A DNA stretch of 64,000 bases from Apilactobacillus micheneri (GCF_002993975.1 NZ_POSO01000002.1:331469-395468); one strand, 5' to 3'. Shown: positions 34,194 through 43,863, numbered from the stretch's first letter. Program-made: numbers and translations. Notes: generated from the letters alone by a model not told the origin.

Positions 34194-35324
34194 TTATTTT
34201 TTTAAACCTAATTTAATCATAATAGGAGCAATTATTGTTGTTAGAACAATCGATAAGATAATAATAGAGTATAAATTAGTTGAAATTAAATTGGCACTTA
34301 TTCCAATTTGTGCAATTATCAATGACATTTCACCTCTGGATATCATGCCAAATCCTACTATATTGGAGTCATTTGTTGATACCTTATAAGCTTTAGCACC
34401 TATAAAGCTACCTAACCATTTAGTTAATAAGGCTAGAATAGTTATCACTATAAGAATGCTTAAATTATCTAAAATTCCGTTAAATTTGATTCCTAACCCT
34501 ATGGATACAAAAAATATTGGAATGAAAGTAGAATAGCCAACATAGCTTACAATGGAATTAATTTCTTTTTTATTATTATTTTGTGCTAATGATAGTCCTG
34601 CAAAGAAAGCACCTAATACTGTACTCAAATGTGCCAATTCAGCTAAATATGCCATACCTATACTTAAAGAAATAACTATTATTGGCATTGCTTCAATATT
34701 GAATGCTTTTTTTGAATATTTAATTATTAAATTACCCAACCATTTTACTAAGATATAAATTAATATAAAGTATGATATTTGAAAAATAGAGTTGATTAAT
34801 AAATTATTACCACTTTCAGAAGTTAATGATGTAAAGAAGCTTAAAATAATGATTGACAATACATCATCGATTATTGCGGAACCTATTATAATCGATCCAG
34901 CTAACGAATCCAGCTTTTTATATTCTTTTAGAACTTCAACTGTTATAGATACCGAAGTTGCTGAAAAAATAATACCTAAAAATATTGCATTCTTAAAGTC
35001 TTGTTTCAGTATCACACCGTATAAAGAAAAAGTAATCATGGGAATTAAAATTCCCATTATAGCAACTAGAAAAGATGGCTTTAAATACTTTTTTAATTTG
35101 TTAATGTCACATTCTAGTCCAGCCATAAACATCAATAATATAACTCCAAGTTCACTAGAGACGGTTATTAATTCATTGGAATGCACTATATTTAAAATAG
35201 CGGGTCCTAAAATTATTCCTGCTAATATTTGTCCAACTACATTCGGCAGACCAATCGCAGTGCTTAAACGTCCCATTATCAATGATGTTATTAATATTAA
35301 AAACAAAACACCTAAAACTTCCAT
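34194..35324 (-). CDS. napA: Na+/H+ antiporter of the CPA2 family (NapA/KefB type)
   Basis: 376 residues, 12-13 membrane segments, no C-terminal TrkA domains. The transport-site pair is visible as IIGSAIIDDVLSIIIL, the DD motif of electrogenic NapA-type exchangers, and the N-terminal GLPNVVGQILAGIILGP is the usual CPA2 crossover motif. Exchanges Na+ (or K+) for protons across the membrane. It is the last cargo gene before the right end of the island and is preceded by a terminator-like leader. ATG 35324 after GGAGGTAG. Confidence 0.9.
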   Translation of the reverse strand: MEVLGVLFLILITSLIMGRLSTAIGLPNVVGQILAGIILGPAILNIVHSNELITVSSELGVILLMFMAGLECDINKLKKYLKPSFLVAIMGILIPMITFSLYGVILKQDFKNAIFLGIIFSATSVSITVEVLKEYKKLDSLAGSIIIGSAIIDDVLSIIILSFFTSLTSESGNNLLINSIFQISYFILIYILVKWLGNLIIKYSKKAFNIEAMPIIVISLSIGMAYLAELAHLSTVLGAFFAGLSLAQNNNKKEINSIVSYVGYSTFIPIFFVSIGLGIKFNGILDNLSILIVITILALLTKWLGSFIGAKAYKVSTNDSNIVGFGMISRGEMSLIIAQIGISANLISTNLYSIIILSIVLTTIIAPIMIKLGLKK

Positions 35325-35332
35325 AGCTTTCT

Positions 35333-35379
35333 ACCTCCAAAAAAAGAGAGTTTGCCACCTAAAATGACAAACTCCTCTA
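35333..35379 (-). promoter_or_regulatory. leader hairpin of the antiporter gene (attenuator or riboswitch candidate)
   Basis: In the leftward 5' leader, GAGGAGTTTG pairs with CAAACTCTC, followed at once by TTTTTTT, and this T-run runs straight into GGAGG, the ribosome site of the antiporter gene. A terminator ending at the ribosome site is the layout of transcription attenuation. Upstream, TTGAAT and TATTAT with a 17-base spacer (about 35403-35431) look like the promoter. Confidence 0.6.
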
Positions 35380-35520
35380 AATGAAATTATTTAATTTAAA
35401 TACATAATATAACAAAAAATGCTGTTATTCAACAAAATACATTTTGTAAATAAAAAAGCCACTCAAAAGAGTAGCTTAGTCATCCCGTCCCACACTTACA
35501 TATATTTATGATAAATTAGT

Positions 35521-35541
35521 GGTTACCATAACGGTTACCAT
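35521..35541. promoter_or_regulatory. integrase arm sites, right end
   Basis: GGTTACCAT at 35521-35529 and 35533-35541, the same doublet and orientation as at 23120-23140. Confidence 0.75.
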
Positions 35542-35636
35542 TTAATTCTATTTTATTAATTTATATAACTATGTTAGATAAACAAAAAAAGCCATCATAA
35601 CAAGATTTTATAACCTTATTACAATAGCTTTTATAC

Positions 35637-35655
35637 CAGTTATGGGCAGTCAGGG
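35637..35655. repeat. attR core, overlapping the tRNA-Lys 3' end
   Basis: CAGTTATGGGCAGTCAGGG, identical to 23025-23043. Confidence 0.9.
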
Positions 35656-35715
35656 GCTCGAACCCTGGACCCACGGATTAAGAGTCCGTTGCTCTACCAA
35701 CTGAGCTAACTGCCC
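35643..35715 (-). tRNA. trnK: tRNA-Lys (anticodon CTT)
   Basis: 73-nt cloverleaf: acceptor GGGCAGT/ACTGCCC, D-arm GCTC/GAGC, anticodon stem ACGGA/TCCGT with loop CTCTTAA (anticodon CTT), T-arm CAGGG-TTCGAGC-CCCTG, discriminator A; no encoded CCA. The island is integrated in its 3' end, and the duplicated sequence restores the full gene. Confidence 0.97.
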
Positions 35716-35752
35716 AAATAATTATTAAGTCGTTATTAACTCAACAAATAAT

Positions 35753-35781
35753 ATAATATCATTTAGAAAATATTTTGACAA
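35753..35781 (-). promoter_or_regulatory. promoter of tRNA-Lys
   Basis: On the minus strand TTGTCA and TATTAT with a 17-base spacer, about 40 bases before the tRNA. Confidence 0.6.
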
Positions 35782-35870
35782 GCCTTTTTATAAAAAATAT
35801 TACAAATATTTAAAAACTATTAAATTTAGCCATCATAAGATTGCCTATGAAGAAATGAGTTGGTCTTGCG

Positions 35871-35879
35871 TGTTATAAT
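35871..35879 (+). promoter_or_regulatory. extended -10 promoter of the walR operon
   Basis: TGTTATAAT at 35871-35879, 94 bases before walR; no good -35, as usual for extended -10 promoters. Confidence 0.55.
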
Positions 35880-35972
35880 AATAATGGTTAATTAATATTA
35901 GCCCAAGTAAACTTAAAATAAAAATAATAAACTTAAAATGTAAAGTATTCTTGTAAAAGGAGAGTATTATTT

Positions 35973-36680
35973 ATGACAAAAATTTTAGTAGTAGATGACG
36001 AAAAACCGATAACTGATATTGAAAAATTTAATTTAGAAAAAGAGGGCTATGAAGTTTCTGTTGCCTATGATGGTGAAGAAGCTATTCAAAAAGTCGAAGA
36101 CGATACACCAGATCTAATTATTTTGGACTTAATGTTACCTAAAGTCGATGGATTAGAAGTAGCCAGAGAAGTTAGAAAAAATCATGATATGCCAATTATT
36201 ATGGTAACTGCCAAAGATTCTGAACTAGATAAAGTTCTTGGTTTGGAATTAGGTGCTGATGATTATGTTACTAAACCATTTTCTAACCGTGAATTAGTTG
36301 CCCGTGTAAAAGCTAATCTAAGAAGACAATCTAGCAATGATAATGCGCAAGCCCAAGATGATGAAAATAAAGACATTAAAATTGGTGATTTAGTAATTCA
36401 TCCAGAAGCTTACACCGTAAGTAAACGCGGCGAAAACATTGAATTAACTCATCGTGAATTTGAATTACTTCATTATTTAGCCCAACATATTGGACAAGTT
36501 ATGACTCGTGAACACCTATTACAAACTGTTTGGGGCTATGATTACTTTGGTGATGTTAGAACAGTTGATGTGACAGTTCGTCGATTAAGAGAAAAGATTG
36601 AAGATAGTCCTAGTCATCCAATTTGGTTGATTACTAGACGTGGTGTTGGCTACTACTTAAGAAATTCAGAAAATGAATAG
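35973..36680 (+). CDS. walR: response regulator WalR (YycF)
   Basis: Essential OmpR-family regulator of cell-wall metabolism. 235 residues: receiver domain with Asp52 in [13 protein letters not shown], lysine in [10 protein letters not shown], and a winged-helix output domain ending [14 protein letters not shown] and [19 protein letters not shown] before ATG 35973. First gene of walRKHIJ-htrA; WalK phosphorylates it. Confidence 0.97.
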   Translation: MTKILVVDDEKPITDIEKFNLEKEGYEVSVAYDGEEAIQKVEDDTPDLIILDLMLPKVDGLEVAREVRKNHDMPIIMVTAKDSELDKVLGLELGADDYVTKPFSNRELVARVKANLRRQSSNDNAQAQDDENKDIKIGDLVIHPEAYTVSKRGENIELTHREFELLHYLAQHIGQVMTREHLLQTVWGYDYFGDVRTVDVTVRRLREKIEDSPSHPIWLITRRGVGYYLRNSENE

Positions 36681-36712
36681 TTTATTAACTATTCAATAAG
36701 GAGTATTTTACA

Positions 36713-38563
36713 TTGAATAATAAAATTAAGTATTTCCAATCAATTCATTTTAAGATTGCGCTGGTTTTAGCGTTAATTTTATTAGTAACCCTAGAAATTG
36801 TGGGGGCTGTTTTTGTTAGTCAACTTGAGACTAAAAATGTGGACTCATATAAAAAACAAGTACAACTTCCTACCTATGTAAATACAACCTTAATTAACGA
36901 GCTTTCAAAAACTAATATCAGTAAAGCCAATGTTGGCATTAGTTCCTTATTGTCAGATGTGGATAATAAAAATTCAACTGAGGTGGAAGTAGTTGATGCT
37001 AAGAACACTGTTCGTGGTACCAATGAAAGTGGTAATCAGAGTCAGGTTGGACAAAAAAATCTGAAAACTAATATCAAAAATACACTTATTAATCGCCAAT
37101 CTTATAGTGGAATTATGAGTGATCCTAGTAATTCTAGATACTATACAGTTATTACGCCTTTAATTAAGAGTAGTAATAATGAATTAGTCGGTGTCGTGTA
37201 TGTACGTGCCAATTTAGATTCAGTATATAGAGAAATTAATCAAATTACTTTGATATACGTTGCGGCTGCTTTAGTTGCTATTTTAGCAGGATTGTTAATT
37301 TCGATTGTCATATCTAGAGCGATTACTAAACCCATTGATGAAATGAAACAACAAACCTTGCAAATTGCTAAGGGTGATTATTCTGGCCAAGTCCATGTTT
37401 ATGGTCGTGATGAATTAGGGCAGCTAGCTAATGCGGTTAATAATTTGTCAGTTAAGGTTGAAGAATCACAAGAGTCGACTGAATCTGAACGACAAAGATT
37501 AGATTCAGTTCTAACCAATATGACTGATGGTGTGATTGCAACTGATCGTCGTGGAAAAGTTATCATTATGAATGATGAAGCGGCTAATTCTCTTGAAACC
37601 TCAGAATCTGAAGCAATTGATAAATCAATTCTTGATGTTTTAGATATTGGTGACGAATATACTTTAAGAGAAATTATTGAAAATCCTGATGAAACTATTA
37701 TTGATCGTTCCGATAATTCTCGAGATTTAATTTTGCATGCTCACTTCTCACTTATTCAAAGAGAATCTGGCTTTGTTTCAGGTTTAGTTTGTGTGTTACA
37801 TGATGTTACTGAACAACAAAAGATTGATAATGATCGTAAACAATTTGTTTCTAATGTTTCACACGAATTGAGAACTCCGTTAACTAGTGTGCATTCATAC
37901 ATTGAAGCTTTACAAGATGGTGCTTGGAAAGATAGTACCATTGCACCTAAGTTTTTAAAGGTTACTCAAGACGAAACTGATCGCATGATTAGAATGATTA
38001 ATGACTTGTTAACGTTATCTAGAATGGATTCTAATACGCAAAAGATTAATAAAGAACTAGTTAATATTAAAGAACTATTTAATTATATTTTGGATCGTTT
38101 TGACATGATCATTAAAAGTGATGATGATAGTAAGAAACCTAGCAAAGATTATAAAATTATCAGAAAATTCACGAAACTCGATCTATGGGTAGAAGTTGAC
38201 ACTGATCGCTTTACCCAAGTTATTGATAACTTAATGAATAATGCTATTAAATACTCACCAGATGGTGGGACAATTACTTGTTCGCTTTATGAAACTCATA
38301 ATAATGTTATTTTGAGTGTTAAAGACCAAGGATTAGGAATTCCACGCAGTTCAATTCCACATATCTTTGATCGTTTCTATCGTGTTGATAAAGCTCGTTC
38401 CAGAGCACAAGGTGGAACTGGACTAGGATTAGCAATTTCAAAAGAAGTTATACAAGCACTTGGTGGTAGAATCTGGGTTGAAAGTACTGAAAACAAAGGT
38501 TCTACATTCTATATTGCTTTACCATATGAACCAATTGAGGAGGATCTTTGGGATGAAAATTAA
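36713..38563 (+). CDS. walK: sensor histidine kinase WalK (YycG)
   Basis: 616 residues: membrane segment at 12-33, extracellular PAS-like sensor to about 180, second segment at 181-203, HAMP, cytoplasmic PAS at about 255-370, HisKA with phospho-accepting His384 in SNVSHELRTPL, and HATPase (N box NNAIKYSPDGG, DQGLGIP, GGTGLGLAISK). Monitors cell-wall state and phosphorylates WalR. TTG start at 36713 after AAGGAG. Ends inside the walH start region. Confidence 0.97.
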   Translation: MNNKIKYFQSIHFKIALVLALILLVTLEIVGAVFVSQLETKNVDSYKKQVQLPTYVNTTLINELSKTNISKANVGISSLLSDVDNKNSTEVEVVDAKNTVRGTNESGNQSQVGQKNLKTNIKNTLINRQSYSGIMSDPSNSRYYTVITPLIKSSNNELVGVVYVRANLDSVYREINQITLIYVAAALVAILAGLLISIVISRAITKPIDEMKQQTLQIAKGDYSGQVHVYGRDELGQLANAVNNLSVKVEESQESTESERQRLDSVLTNMTDGVIATDRRGKVIIMNDEAANSLETSESEAIDKSILDVLDIGDEYTLREIIENPDETIIDRSDNSRDLILHAHFSLIQRESGFVSGLVCVLHDVTEQQKIDNDRKQFVSNVSHELRTPLTSVHSYIEALQDGAWKDSTIAPKFLKVTQDETDRMIRMINDLLTLSRMDSNTQKINKELVNIKELFNYILDRFDMIIKSDDDSKKPSKDYKIIRKFTKLDLWVEVDTDRFTQVIDNLMNNAIKYSPDGGTITCSLYETHNNVILSVKDQGLGIPRSSIPHIFDRFYRVDKARSRAQGGTGLGLAISKEVIQALGGRIWVESTENKGSTFYIALPYEPIEEDLWDEN

Positions 38564-39857
38564 AAACTTAATTTTACCAGGATTGCTAGGTATTGCAGTT
38601 GTAGTGAGTGTAGTTTTGTCTTCTTCAATTTGGATTAATCCAGCTCATTATCGTAATAGTCAACAAACAAGTGTAAGTAATAATTCAATTATTGATAATA
38701 AACCGATGTCGTATGTATATTCACCTACACAGTTAATTCAAACTGATGAAAATGGTAAACAAAATATGTTAACTAACCATTCAAGTAATTTAATCTCTGA
38801 AATTGGTAATCAGATGAAAAATTATGATAGCAAATCAGTTAATAAATTATCATCAGGTAACATTGATGAATACAAAAAGTTTTTGGGATATAAAAATTCT
38901 ATTATTTTAAATTATCCTGCTAAAATTTCAATCAAAATTTTTAGCAAATTTATTAATGATTCATTATCAAAGGGGCCTAATGATAGTATCAATAGGATTG
39001 TTATTCCATTTGATGACAGTAATGAAATTTATTTATTACGTGATGATGGATTTCATATCTACAAAGTGAAATTTAAAGACACTAATGTTTCAGGTCTAAA
39101 GGATGCCATTAAAAATAATGTTGGAACCATCCCTGTAAAGCTAAAATTGGTTAATAAAATGCCAACAATTGATTTTATCAAGTCTTTTGAGATGCCTCAG
39201 TATGGTTATCTAATTAATAAGACCTCACAAAATTATTATGTAACACGTTTATTACCCAATTTGCATAATACTAATAATATTAAGCGTCACCGTAATTCAG
39301 TTGTTTACAATGATCAATCTTCTAAACAATTAACATTTTATAATAATGGGGAAGCAGAATATTTTGATAGTCGACCTAACTTCATATCTAGTGATTTTAC
39401 TCAAACTTTGATTGATTCTTATAAGAATATTTCTAAATTGAGTATTAGTGATAATTTAAGTAATCTTAGATATTTTAGCTATAGTCCTAAGAATTCTACT
39501 ATTATCTATCGCAACTATGTTGAAGGTTTTCCAATTTTTAATCAAAATCAGTATGGAGCTGTACAAATTAAATTAGTTGATAATACATCCTTGAGATATA
39601 ATTTTTCACTAAATAACTTACAAATTCCAGTTCCTACTGGCGGTTCCAATATTAAAATGGAGACTACTAAGGAAGTTGTAAATGGTTTAGCTAAATCTGG
39701 CTATGATGTTAGTAAAATTGGCCCCATTGAATTAGGTTATCAATGGAGTAGTTCTAAGGATTCTAATATATTAGTTACATTACAACCTACATGGTTTGTT
39801 TATTATAACGGTCGTTGGAACAATTATAATCAAATGATTAATAAGGTTGGATATTAG
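38553..39857 (+). CDS. walH: WalK inhibitor protein WalH (YycH)
   Basis: 434 residues with one N-terminal membrane anchor (about 7-27) and an extracytoplasmic YycH domain (IVIPFDDSNEIYLLRDDG, PTYYxNxRW-type end FVYYNGRWNNY). It binds WalK in the membrane and tunes its activity together with WalI. ATG 38553 lies in the end of walK after GAGGAGG; the longer frame to 38460 is inside walK and is not used. Confidence 0.9.
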   Translation: MKIKNLILPGLLGIAVVVSVVLSSSIWINPAHYRNSQQTSVSNNSIIDNKPMSYVYSPTQLIQTDENGKQNMLTNHSSNLISEIGNQMKNYDSKSVNKLSSGNIDEYKKFLGYKNSIILNYPAKISIKIFSKFINDSLSKGPNDSINRIVIPFDDSNEIYLLRDDGFHIYKVKFKDTNVSGLKDAIKNNVGTIPVKLKLVNKMPTIDFIKSFEMPQYGYLINKTSQNYYVTRLLPNLHNTNNIKRHRNSVVYNDQSSKQLTFYNNGEAEYFDSRPNFISSDFTQTLIDSYKNISKLSISDNLSNLRYFSYSPKNSTIIYRNYVEGFPIFNQNQYGAVQIKLVDNTSLRYNFSLNNLQIPVPTGGSNIKMETTKEVVNGLAKSGYDVSKIGPIELGYQWSSSKDSNILVTLQPTWFVYYNGRWNNYNQMINKVGY

Positions 39858-39874
39858 AGATTGGGGTGAATTGA

Positions 39875-40711
39875 ATGGATTTTAAGAAAATTCAGATGAT
39901 ATTTTTGGCTATATTTGTCATGATTGATGTATTTTTGTTTATGATGTTTCATCAAAATACTTCATTACAAAGTGAAAGTGTTAATCAGGGCAGTAGCTCT
40001 GAAATCATAAAACAAATGCAGAATGATCAAATTAATGTAAAACCCAATCTCAGTGACAAAAAAAGTACTGGGTACTATTTGTCTGCAACTTTGAATAATA
40101 ATTTAAAACGAGAAAGTAAGAACTTGAAAAACCAAAAAATTTCATATGATAATCATATTTTAAGAAGTTCTTTCAAACGACCTTTTGGAATCTATTCATC
40201 TAATCCAGAAGATTTACTAGATAAATTAATTAAGAATAAAGATATTATTGCTAACGGGTCAGATTATGAATATAGTGCTGATTTATCTACTAATAATACA
40301 ATCGTTTATTTGCAAAAAGCAGAAGATAGATATATTTATTCTGGAACTCGTGGTCAAATTAAATTTGATATTAGTGATGACCATACTTTAACTGGATATA
40401 CACAAAGTTATTTGGATAACGTAAAGATTCTTCGTGAAAAATCTGATGTTATTTCCAAGAAAAGTGCCTTAGTTGGTTTGTATCAATATAATGAAATTCC
40501 TAATAATTCTAAAATTAATTGGATTCATTTGTACTATACTAGGTTACTTTCAATTAAAGATAATCAAGTATTAATCCCAACTTGGGTTATTTCATTTAGT
40601 AGTGATAATTCTTCAAATGCAACAGTTAAGCGCATTAACGCTTATACTGGATCTATTTTAGATGGTAGTGGCACTACTAAATCTGCTAGTGAAAGTGTCA
40701 ACAATAACTAG
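39875..40711 (+). CDS. walI: WalK regulator protein WalI (YycI)
   Basis: 278 residues; membrane anchor at about 5-25, then an extracytoplasmic YycI domain with low-complexity Asn/Ser linkers and the C-terminal PTWVISFSS and RINAYTGSILDG motifs. Works with WalH at the WalK membrane segments. GGGGTG before ATG 39875, 17 bases after walH. Confidence 0.9.
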   Translation: MDFKKIQMIFLAIFVMIDVFLFMMFHQNTSLQSESVNQGSSSEIIKQMQNDQINVKPNLSDKKSTGYYLSATLNNNLKRESKNLKNQKISYDNHILRSSFKRPFGIYSSNPEDLLDKLIKNKDIIANGSDYEYSADLSTNNTIVYLQKAEDRYIYSGTRGQIKFDISDDHTLTGYTQSYLDNVKILREKSDVISKKSALVGLYQYNEIPNNSKINWIHLYYTRLLSIKDNQVLIPTWVISFSSDNSSNATVKRINAYTGSILDGSGTTKSASESVNNN

Positions 40712-40732
40712 ATTATAGAAATGAGGAATATT

Positions 40733-41545
40733 ATGAGTAACGATGCTGACTCGATGAGTATTAGTGTCTTATCTAGCGGTAGTGGAGGTAATGTCACTTA
40801 TATTGAAACTAACCAACATAAAGTTTTATTAGATGCCGGATTAAGCGGTATTCGAATTAAAAAATTAATGAAATCAATTAATCGTGACTTGAATGATGTT
40901 GATATGTTACTAGTAACACATGAACATACTGATCATAGTAAAGCTGTGGGCATTTTGGCACGTAAGTATCCCAAAATAAATGTCTATGCTAACGAACAAA
41001 CCTGGAAAGCAATGGCTTCAACAATTGGTGAAGTTCCAGAATGCCAAAAGAATATTTTTCCGCCTAATATGACAATGTCGTTCGGTGATTTAGATATCGA
41101 GAGTTTTGCCGTATCCCATGATGCAGCAAGAGCTCAGTTTTATAATTTTCATCATAATAATAAGAGTTTTGTTGTAATTACTGATGTTGGATATGTTTCT
41201 GATCATATTTCAGGGGTTATTGATAACGCTAATGCTTATGTATTTGAATGCAATCATGATTTAGAAATGTTACGTAGTGGCGAATATCCATGGTCTTTAA
41301 AACAAAGAATTATGGGTGACGAAGGTCATTTATCTAATGAAGATGGTGCCGATGCACTAATGGATTGTATTGGTCGAAACACCGAACATATCTTCATTGG
41401 CCATCGCAGTCATCATAATAATGTTAAAGAATTAGCACATTTGACAGTTGCTTCAATGTTAGAAGAACACGATTTTGGTGTTGGTCATGATTTTGATTTA
41501 TTAGATACTGATGTTGAACAAGCATCGCCATTGTATACTTTATAG
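40733..41545 (+). CDS. walJ: MBL-fold hydrolase WalJ (YycJ)
   Basis: 270 residues, beta-lactamase-fold nuclease with the metal motif THEHTDHSK near residue 63 and further ligands in HDAARAQFYNF, ITDVGY and IFIGHRSHH. In related species YycJ is a 5'-exonuclease implicated in mismatch repair/DNA maintenance. Start at ATG 40733, since the ATG at 40721 overlaps the GAGG ribosome site. Confidence 0.92.
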   Translation: MSNDADSMSISVLSSGSGGNVTYIETNQHKVLLDAGLSGIRIKKLMKSINRDLNDVDMLLVTHEHTDHSKAVGILARKYPKINVYANEQTWKAMASTIGEVPECQKNIFPPNMTMSFGDLDIESFAVSHDAARAQFYNFHHNNKSFVVITDVGYVSDHISGVIDNANAYVFECNHDLEMLRSGEYPWSLKQRIMGDEGHLSNEDGADALMDCIGRNTEHIFIGHRSHHNNVKELAHLTVASMLEEHDFGVGHDFDLLDTDVEQASPLYTL

Positions 41546-41614
41546 TGCTTTTTTTAGCTTATTTTAAGCTTCAAAGTTATAATATAAACATAGTAAAATG
41601 TGGGAGGATTATTT

Positions 41615-42850
41615 ATGAAAAATAATAATCATTTAATGCCCAAAGTAGTGATTGCAGCATTAGTTGCAGGACTACTTGGTGGTGGAATTACTTATGGTGG
41701 AATTAATATGTTCCAAAATTCTGGTTTGGATACAGCAGTGCCCACTGGATCAAATGATGGTGGCACTACTGGAACTTCGAACATTAAAGTTAATGTTCAA
41801 AATCAATCTGAAAAAGCTTATAAAGCAGTTAAAGATTCAGTTGTTTCAGTTATTAATTTAAAACAATCACAATCAAGTAATAATCCATTTGCCTCCATGT
41901 TTGGTGAAAATCAAAGTAGTAAGGATTCTAATAAATTAGAAGCTAATAGTGAAGGCTCTGGGGTCATTTATAAAAAGAGTGGTAATGCCGCTTACATTGT
42001 TACTAATAATCATGTGGTTGCTGGAGCTTCAGCATTACAAATCTTGTTAAGCAATGGTAAGCAACTAGAAGCTAAGTTGGTAGGTCGTGATTCAGTAACT
42101 GATTTAGCCGTATTAAAGATTAATGGTAGCCAAATTAAAGACATTGCTAGTTTTGGAAATTCCGATAATATTAATGTGGGTGAAACGTCACTTGCAATTG
42201 GTTCTCCACTAGGCTCAGCTTATGCTTCATCACTAACCCAAGGAATTATTTCTGCTAAGAAGCGTGAAGTGCAACTAACTGGTTCTAATGGTCAACAAAC
42301 TGGTAATACCGCATCAGTTATTCAAACTGATACTGCTATCAATCCGGGAAACTCTGGTGGTCCATTGATTAATTTAGCTGGACAAGTTATTGGAATCAAT
42401 TCTATGAAACTAGCTTCTGATGGGCAAGGTACTAGTGTTGAAGGAATTGGATTTGCTATTCCAAGTAATGAAGTTACTAGAATTATTAACGAACTAGTTA
42501 AGAATGGTAAAATTGAACGTCCAGCATTAGGGATTAGATATATTAATTTATCTAATATCGCTGTTAGTCAACAAAAGTCAGTATTAAAATTACCTTCATC
42601 AGTAGAAAATGGGGTAGTAGTATTTGATGTTACTAAGAATGGCCCTGCTGCTAATGCTGGTTTGAAGAAATATGATGTCATTACTGAATTGGCTGGTAAG
42701 AAGATTAGCAGCCAAGATCAAATTAGAAGTATTCTATATGAACAAAAGATGGGCTCAACGGTTCCAGTACAGTTCTATCGTGGTGGTCATGTCCACAATG
42801 GAAGCATCAAGTTGAGTGAAAATAGTTCACAATTAAAAATTAATGATTAA
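41615..42850 (+). CDS. htrA: serine protease HtrA (DegP-like)
   Basis: 411 residues: N-terminal membrane anchor (about 7-27), Ser/Gly-rich linker, trypsin-like domain with His133 (NNHVVAG), Asp163 (TDLAV), Ser247 (GNSGGPL), then one PDZ domain (about 300-395). Degrades misfolded exported proteins at the cell surface. ATG 41615 after GGGAGGA. Last gene of the wal cluster, where lactobacilli usually have it. Confidence 0.95.
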   Translation: MKNNNHLMPKVVIAALVAGLLGGGITYGGINMFQNSGLDTAVPTGSNDGGTTGTSNIKVNVQNQSEKAYKAVKDSVVSVINLKQSQSSNNPFASMFGENQSSKDSNKLEANSEGSGVIYKKSGNAAYIVTNNHVVAGASALQILLSNGKQLEAKLVGRDSVTDLAVLKINGSQIKDIASFGNSDNINVGETSLAIGSPLGSAYASSLTQGIISAKKREVQLTGSNGQQTGNTASVIQTDTAINPGNSGGPLINLAGQVIGINSMKLASDGQGTSVEGIGFAIPSNEVTRIINELVKNGKIERPALGIRYINLSNIAVSQQKSVLKLPSSVENGVVVFDVTKNGPAANAGLKKYDVITELAGKKISSQDQIRSILYEQKMGSTVPVQFYRGGHVHNGSIKLSENSSQLKIND

Positions 42851-42851
42851 A

Positions 42852-42893
42852 AAATAAAGCACTAATAATATGATTTATTAGTGCTTTTTTGTA
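42852..42893 (+). terminator. terminator of the wal operon
   Basis: AAGCACTAATAA / TTATTAGTGCTTTTTT stem. Confidence 0.9.
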
Positions 42894-42968
42894 TTTACTA
42901 TTTTATTTTTGTTGCCAAAGTAATATTATATATAATGTTATTTAATATTATTAAGGGAGTCTTTTATT

Positions 42969-43817
42969 ATTACTATTTTTGGATTTAGTATTTGGACCCT
43001 GCTTTTATTTATACCAGTAGGTATAATTGCAGGAATTTTAAGTACTGTAACCGGATTAGCTTCACTAGCTTCTTATCCGGCATTATTATATTTAACTGGT
43101 GGGGTATTGAATCCTATTTCAGCAAATATCACTAATACTTCAGCATTATTATTTAATGTTGTAAGTTCTGGTCTTTCATCAAAACAAGAATTGAAAGGTC
43201 ATGGAAAAGAATTAATGAAGGTTATGACCATCATCTTCTTTGGTGGAATTGTTGGTGTGATTTTACTAACATTATTACCTTCAAAAGATTTTGAATATGC
43301 AGTTCCTGTTTTCATCGCAGCTGCTGGAATCGGTATTTTATTACCATCTAAAGATACCACCAAGGCTAATACTTCTGCTGAGTTTGAAGAAAAATCAGTG
43401 GGCTCTAAGAAAATGTTAGCTGATATTGCATTAATTATTGGCTACTTCTTAATTGGTATTTATGGTAGTTACTTTGGTGCTGCAGCAGGAGTTATCTTGT
43501 TAGCAGTACTTTCAAGAACTAGTAAAGATCCATTCCCCGTTTATAATGCAATTAGAAATGTTGCCATGGGTTCTGCCAATGTCATTGGGACCATTTTATA
43601 TTCATTTAAATATGGTCAACATGGTTCTACCCATATTTACTGGGCCTTAGCTATTCCACTGGGTATTGGTTTCTTAATTGGTGGTTACGTTGGACCTAAA
43701 TTAGTGCGTATTTTACCAACTAAATTAATTAAAGTTGTTACAGGAATTCTTGCTTTAGTGCTTGCATATACGCAATTTGCTTCAGCTTACAGTATTCATT
43801 TATTTTACTTCTTTTAA
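42969..43817 (+). CDS. TSUP family permease, probable AUU start
   Basis: Sulfite exporter TauE/SafE family membrane protein, about 282 residues and 7-8 segments; duplicated motif GLASLASYPALLYLTGG and GSYFGAAAGVILLAVL typical of TSUP. The first ATG-type codon in frame (TTG 43107) would delete the first membrane segment. The frame is open and homologous to the next gene from ATT at 42969, which lies 9 bases after AGGGAG, so AUU initiation is likely. Probably transports sulfite, sulfonates or other organic anions; substrate unknown. 67% or so of residues look shared with the adjacent paralogue by eye. Confidence 0.85.
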   Translation: MTIFGFSIWTLLLFIPVGIIAGILSTVTGLASLASYPALLYLTGGVLNPISANITNTSALLFNVVSSGLSSKQELKGHGKELMKVMTIIFFGGIVGVILLTLLPSKDFEYAVPVFIAAAGIGILLPSKDTTKANTSAEFEEKSVGSKKMLADIALIIGYFLIGIYGSYFGAAAGVILLAVLSRTSKDPFPVYNAIRNVAMGSANVIGTILYSFKYGQHGSTHIYWALAIPLGIGFLIGGYVGPKLVRILPTKLIKVVTGILALVLAYTQFASAYSIHLFYFF

Positions 43818-43825
43818 ATAAAGTA

Positions 43826-43863
43826 AAAGCTATCCTTAAATTATTTAAGGATAGCTTTTTTAA
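43826..43863 (+). terminator. intrinsic terminator
   Basis: AAAAGCTATCCTTAAA / TTTAAGGATAGCTTTTTT stem between the two TSUP genes. Confidence 0.9.

Larger units (their letters stand above)
23025..35655. mobile_element. integrated phage-satellite-like island in tRNA-Lys
   Basis: 12.6 kb bounded by a 19-bp direct repeat that overlaps the 3' end of tRNA-Lys. Gene order is integrase and repressor leftward, then Xis-like, DUF771, Rha, primase-polymerase/helicase and origin rightward, then cargo. There are no structural, terminase or lysis genes, so it is not a complete prophage; the plan is that of phage-inducible chromosomal islands. A terS or capsid-interference gene is not recognised. Cargo: a Panacea-type pair and a NapA antiporter. 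An internal copy of the integrase arm motif near 31119 hints that the right third was added from another element. Confidence 0.85.

Noticed and set aside
34552-35367. Rightward open frames opposite napA
   Set aside because: Antisense shadows of a well-conserved antiporter gene; no ribosome sites.
23025-35655. Complete temperate prophage
   Set aside because: No portal, capsid, tail, terminase or lysis genes between the att sites.
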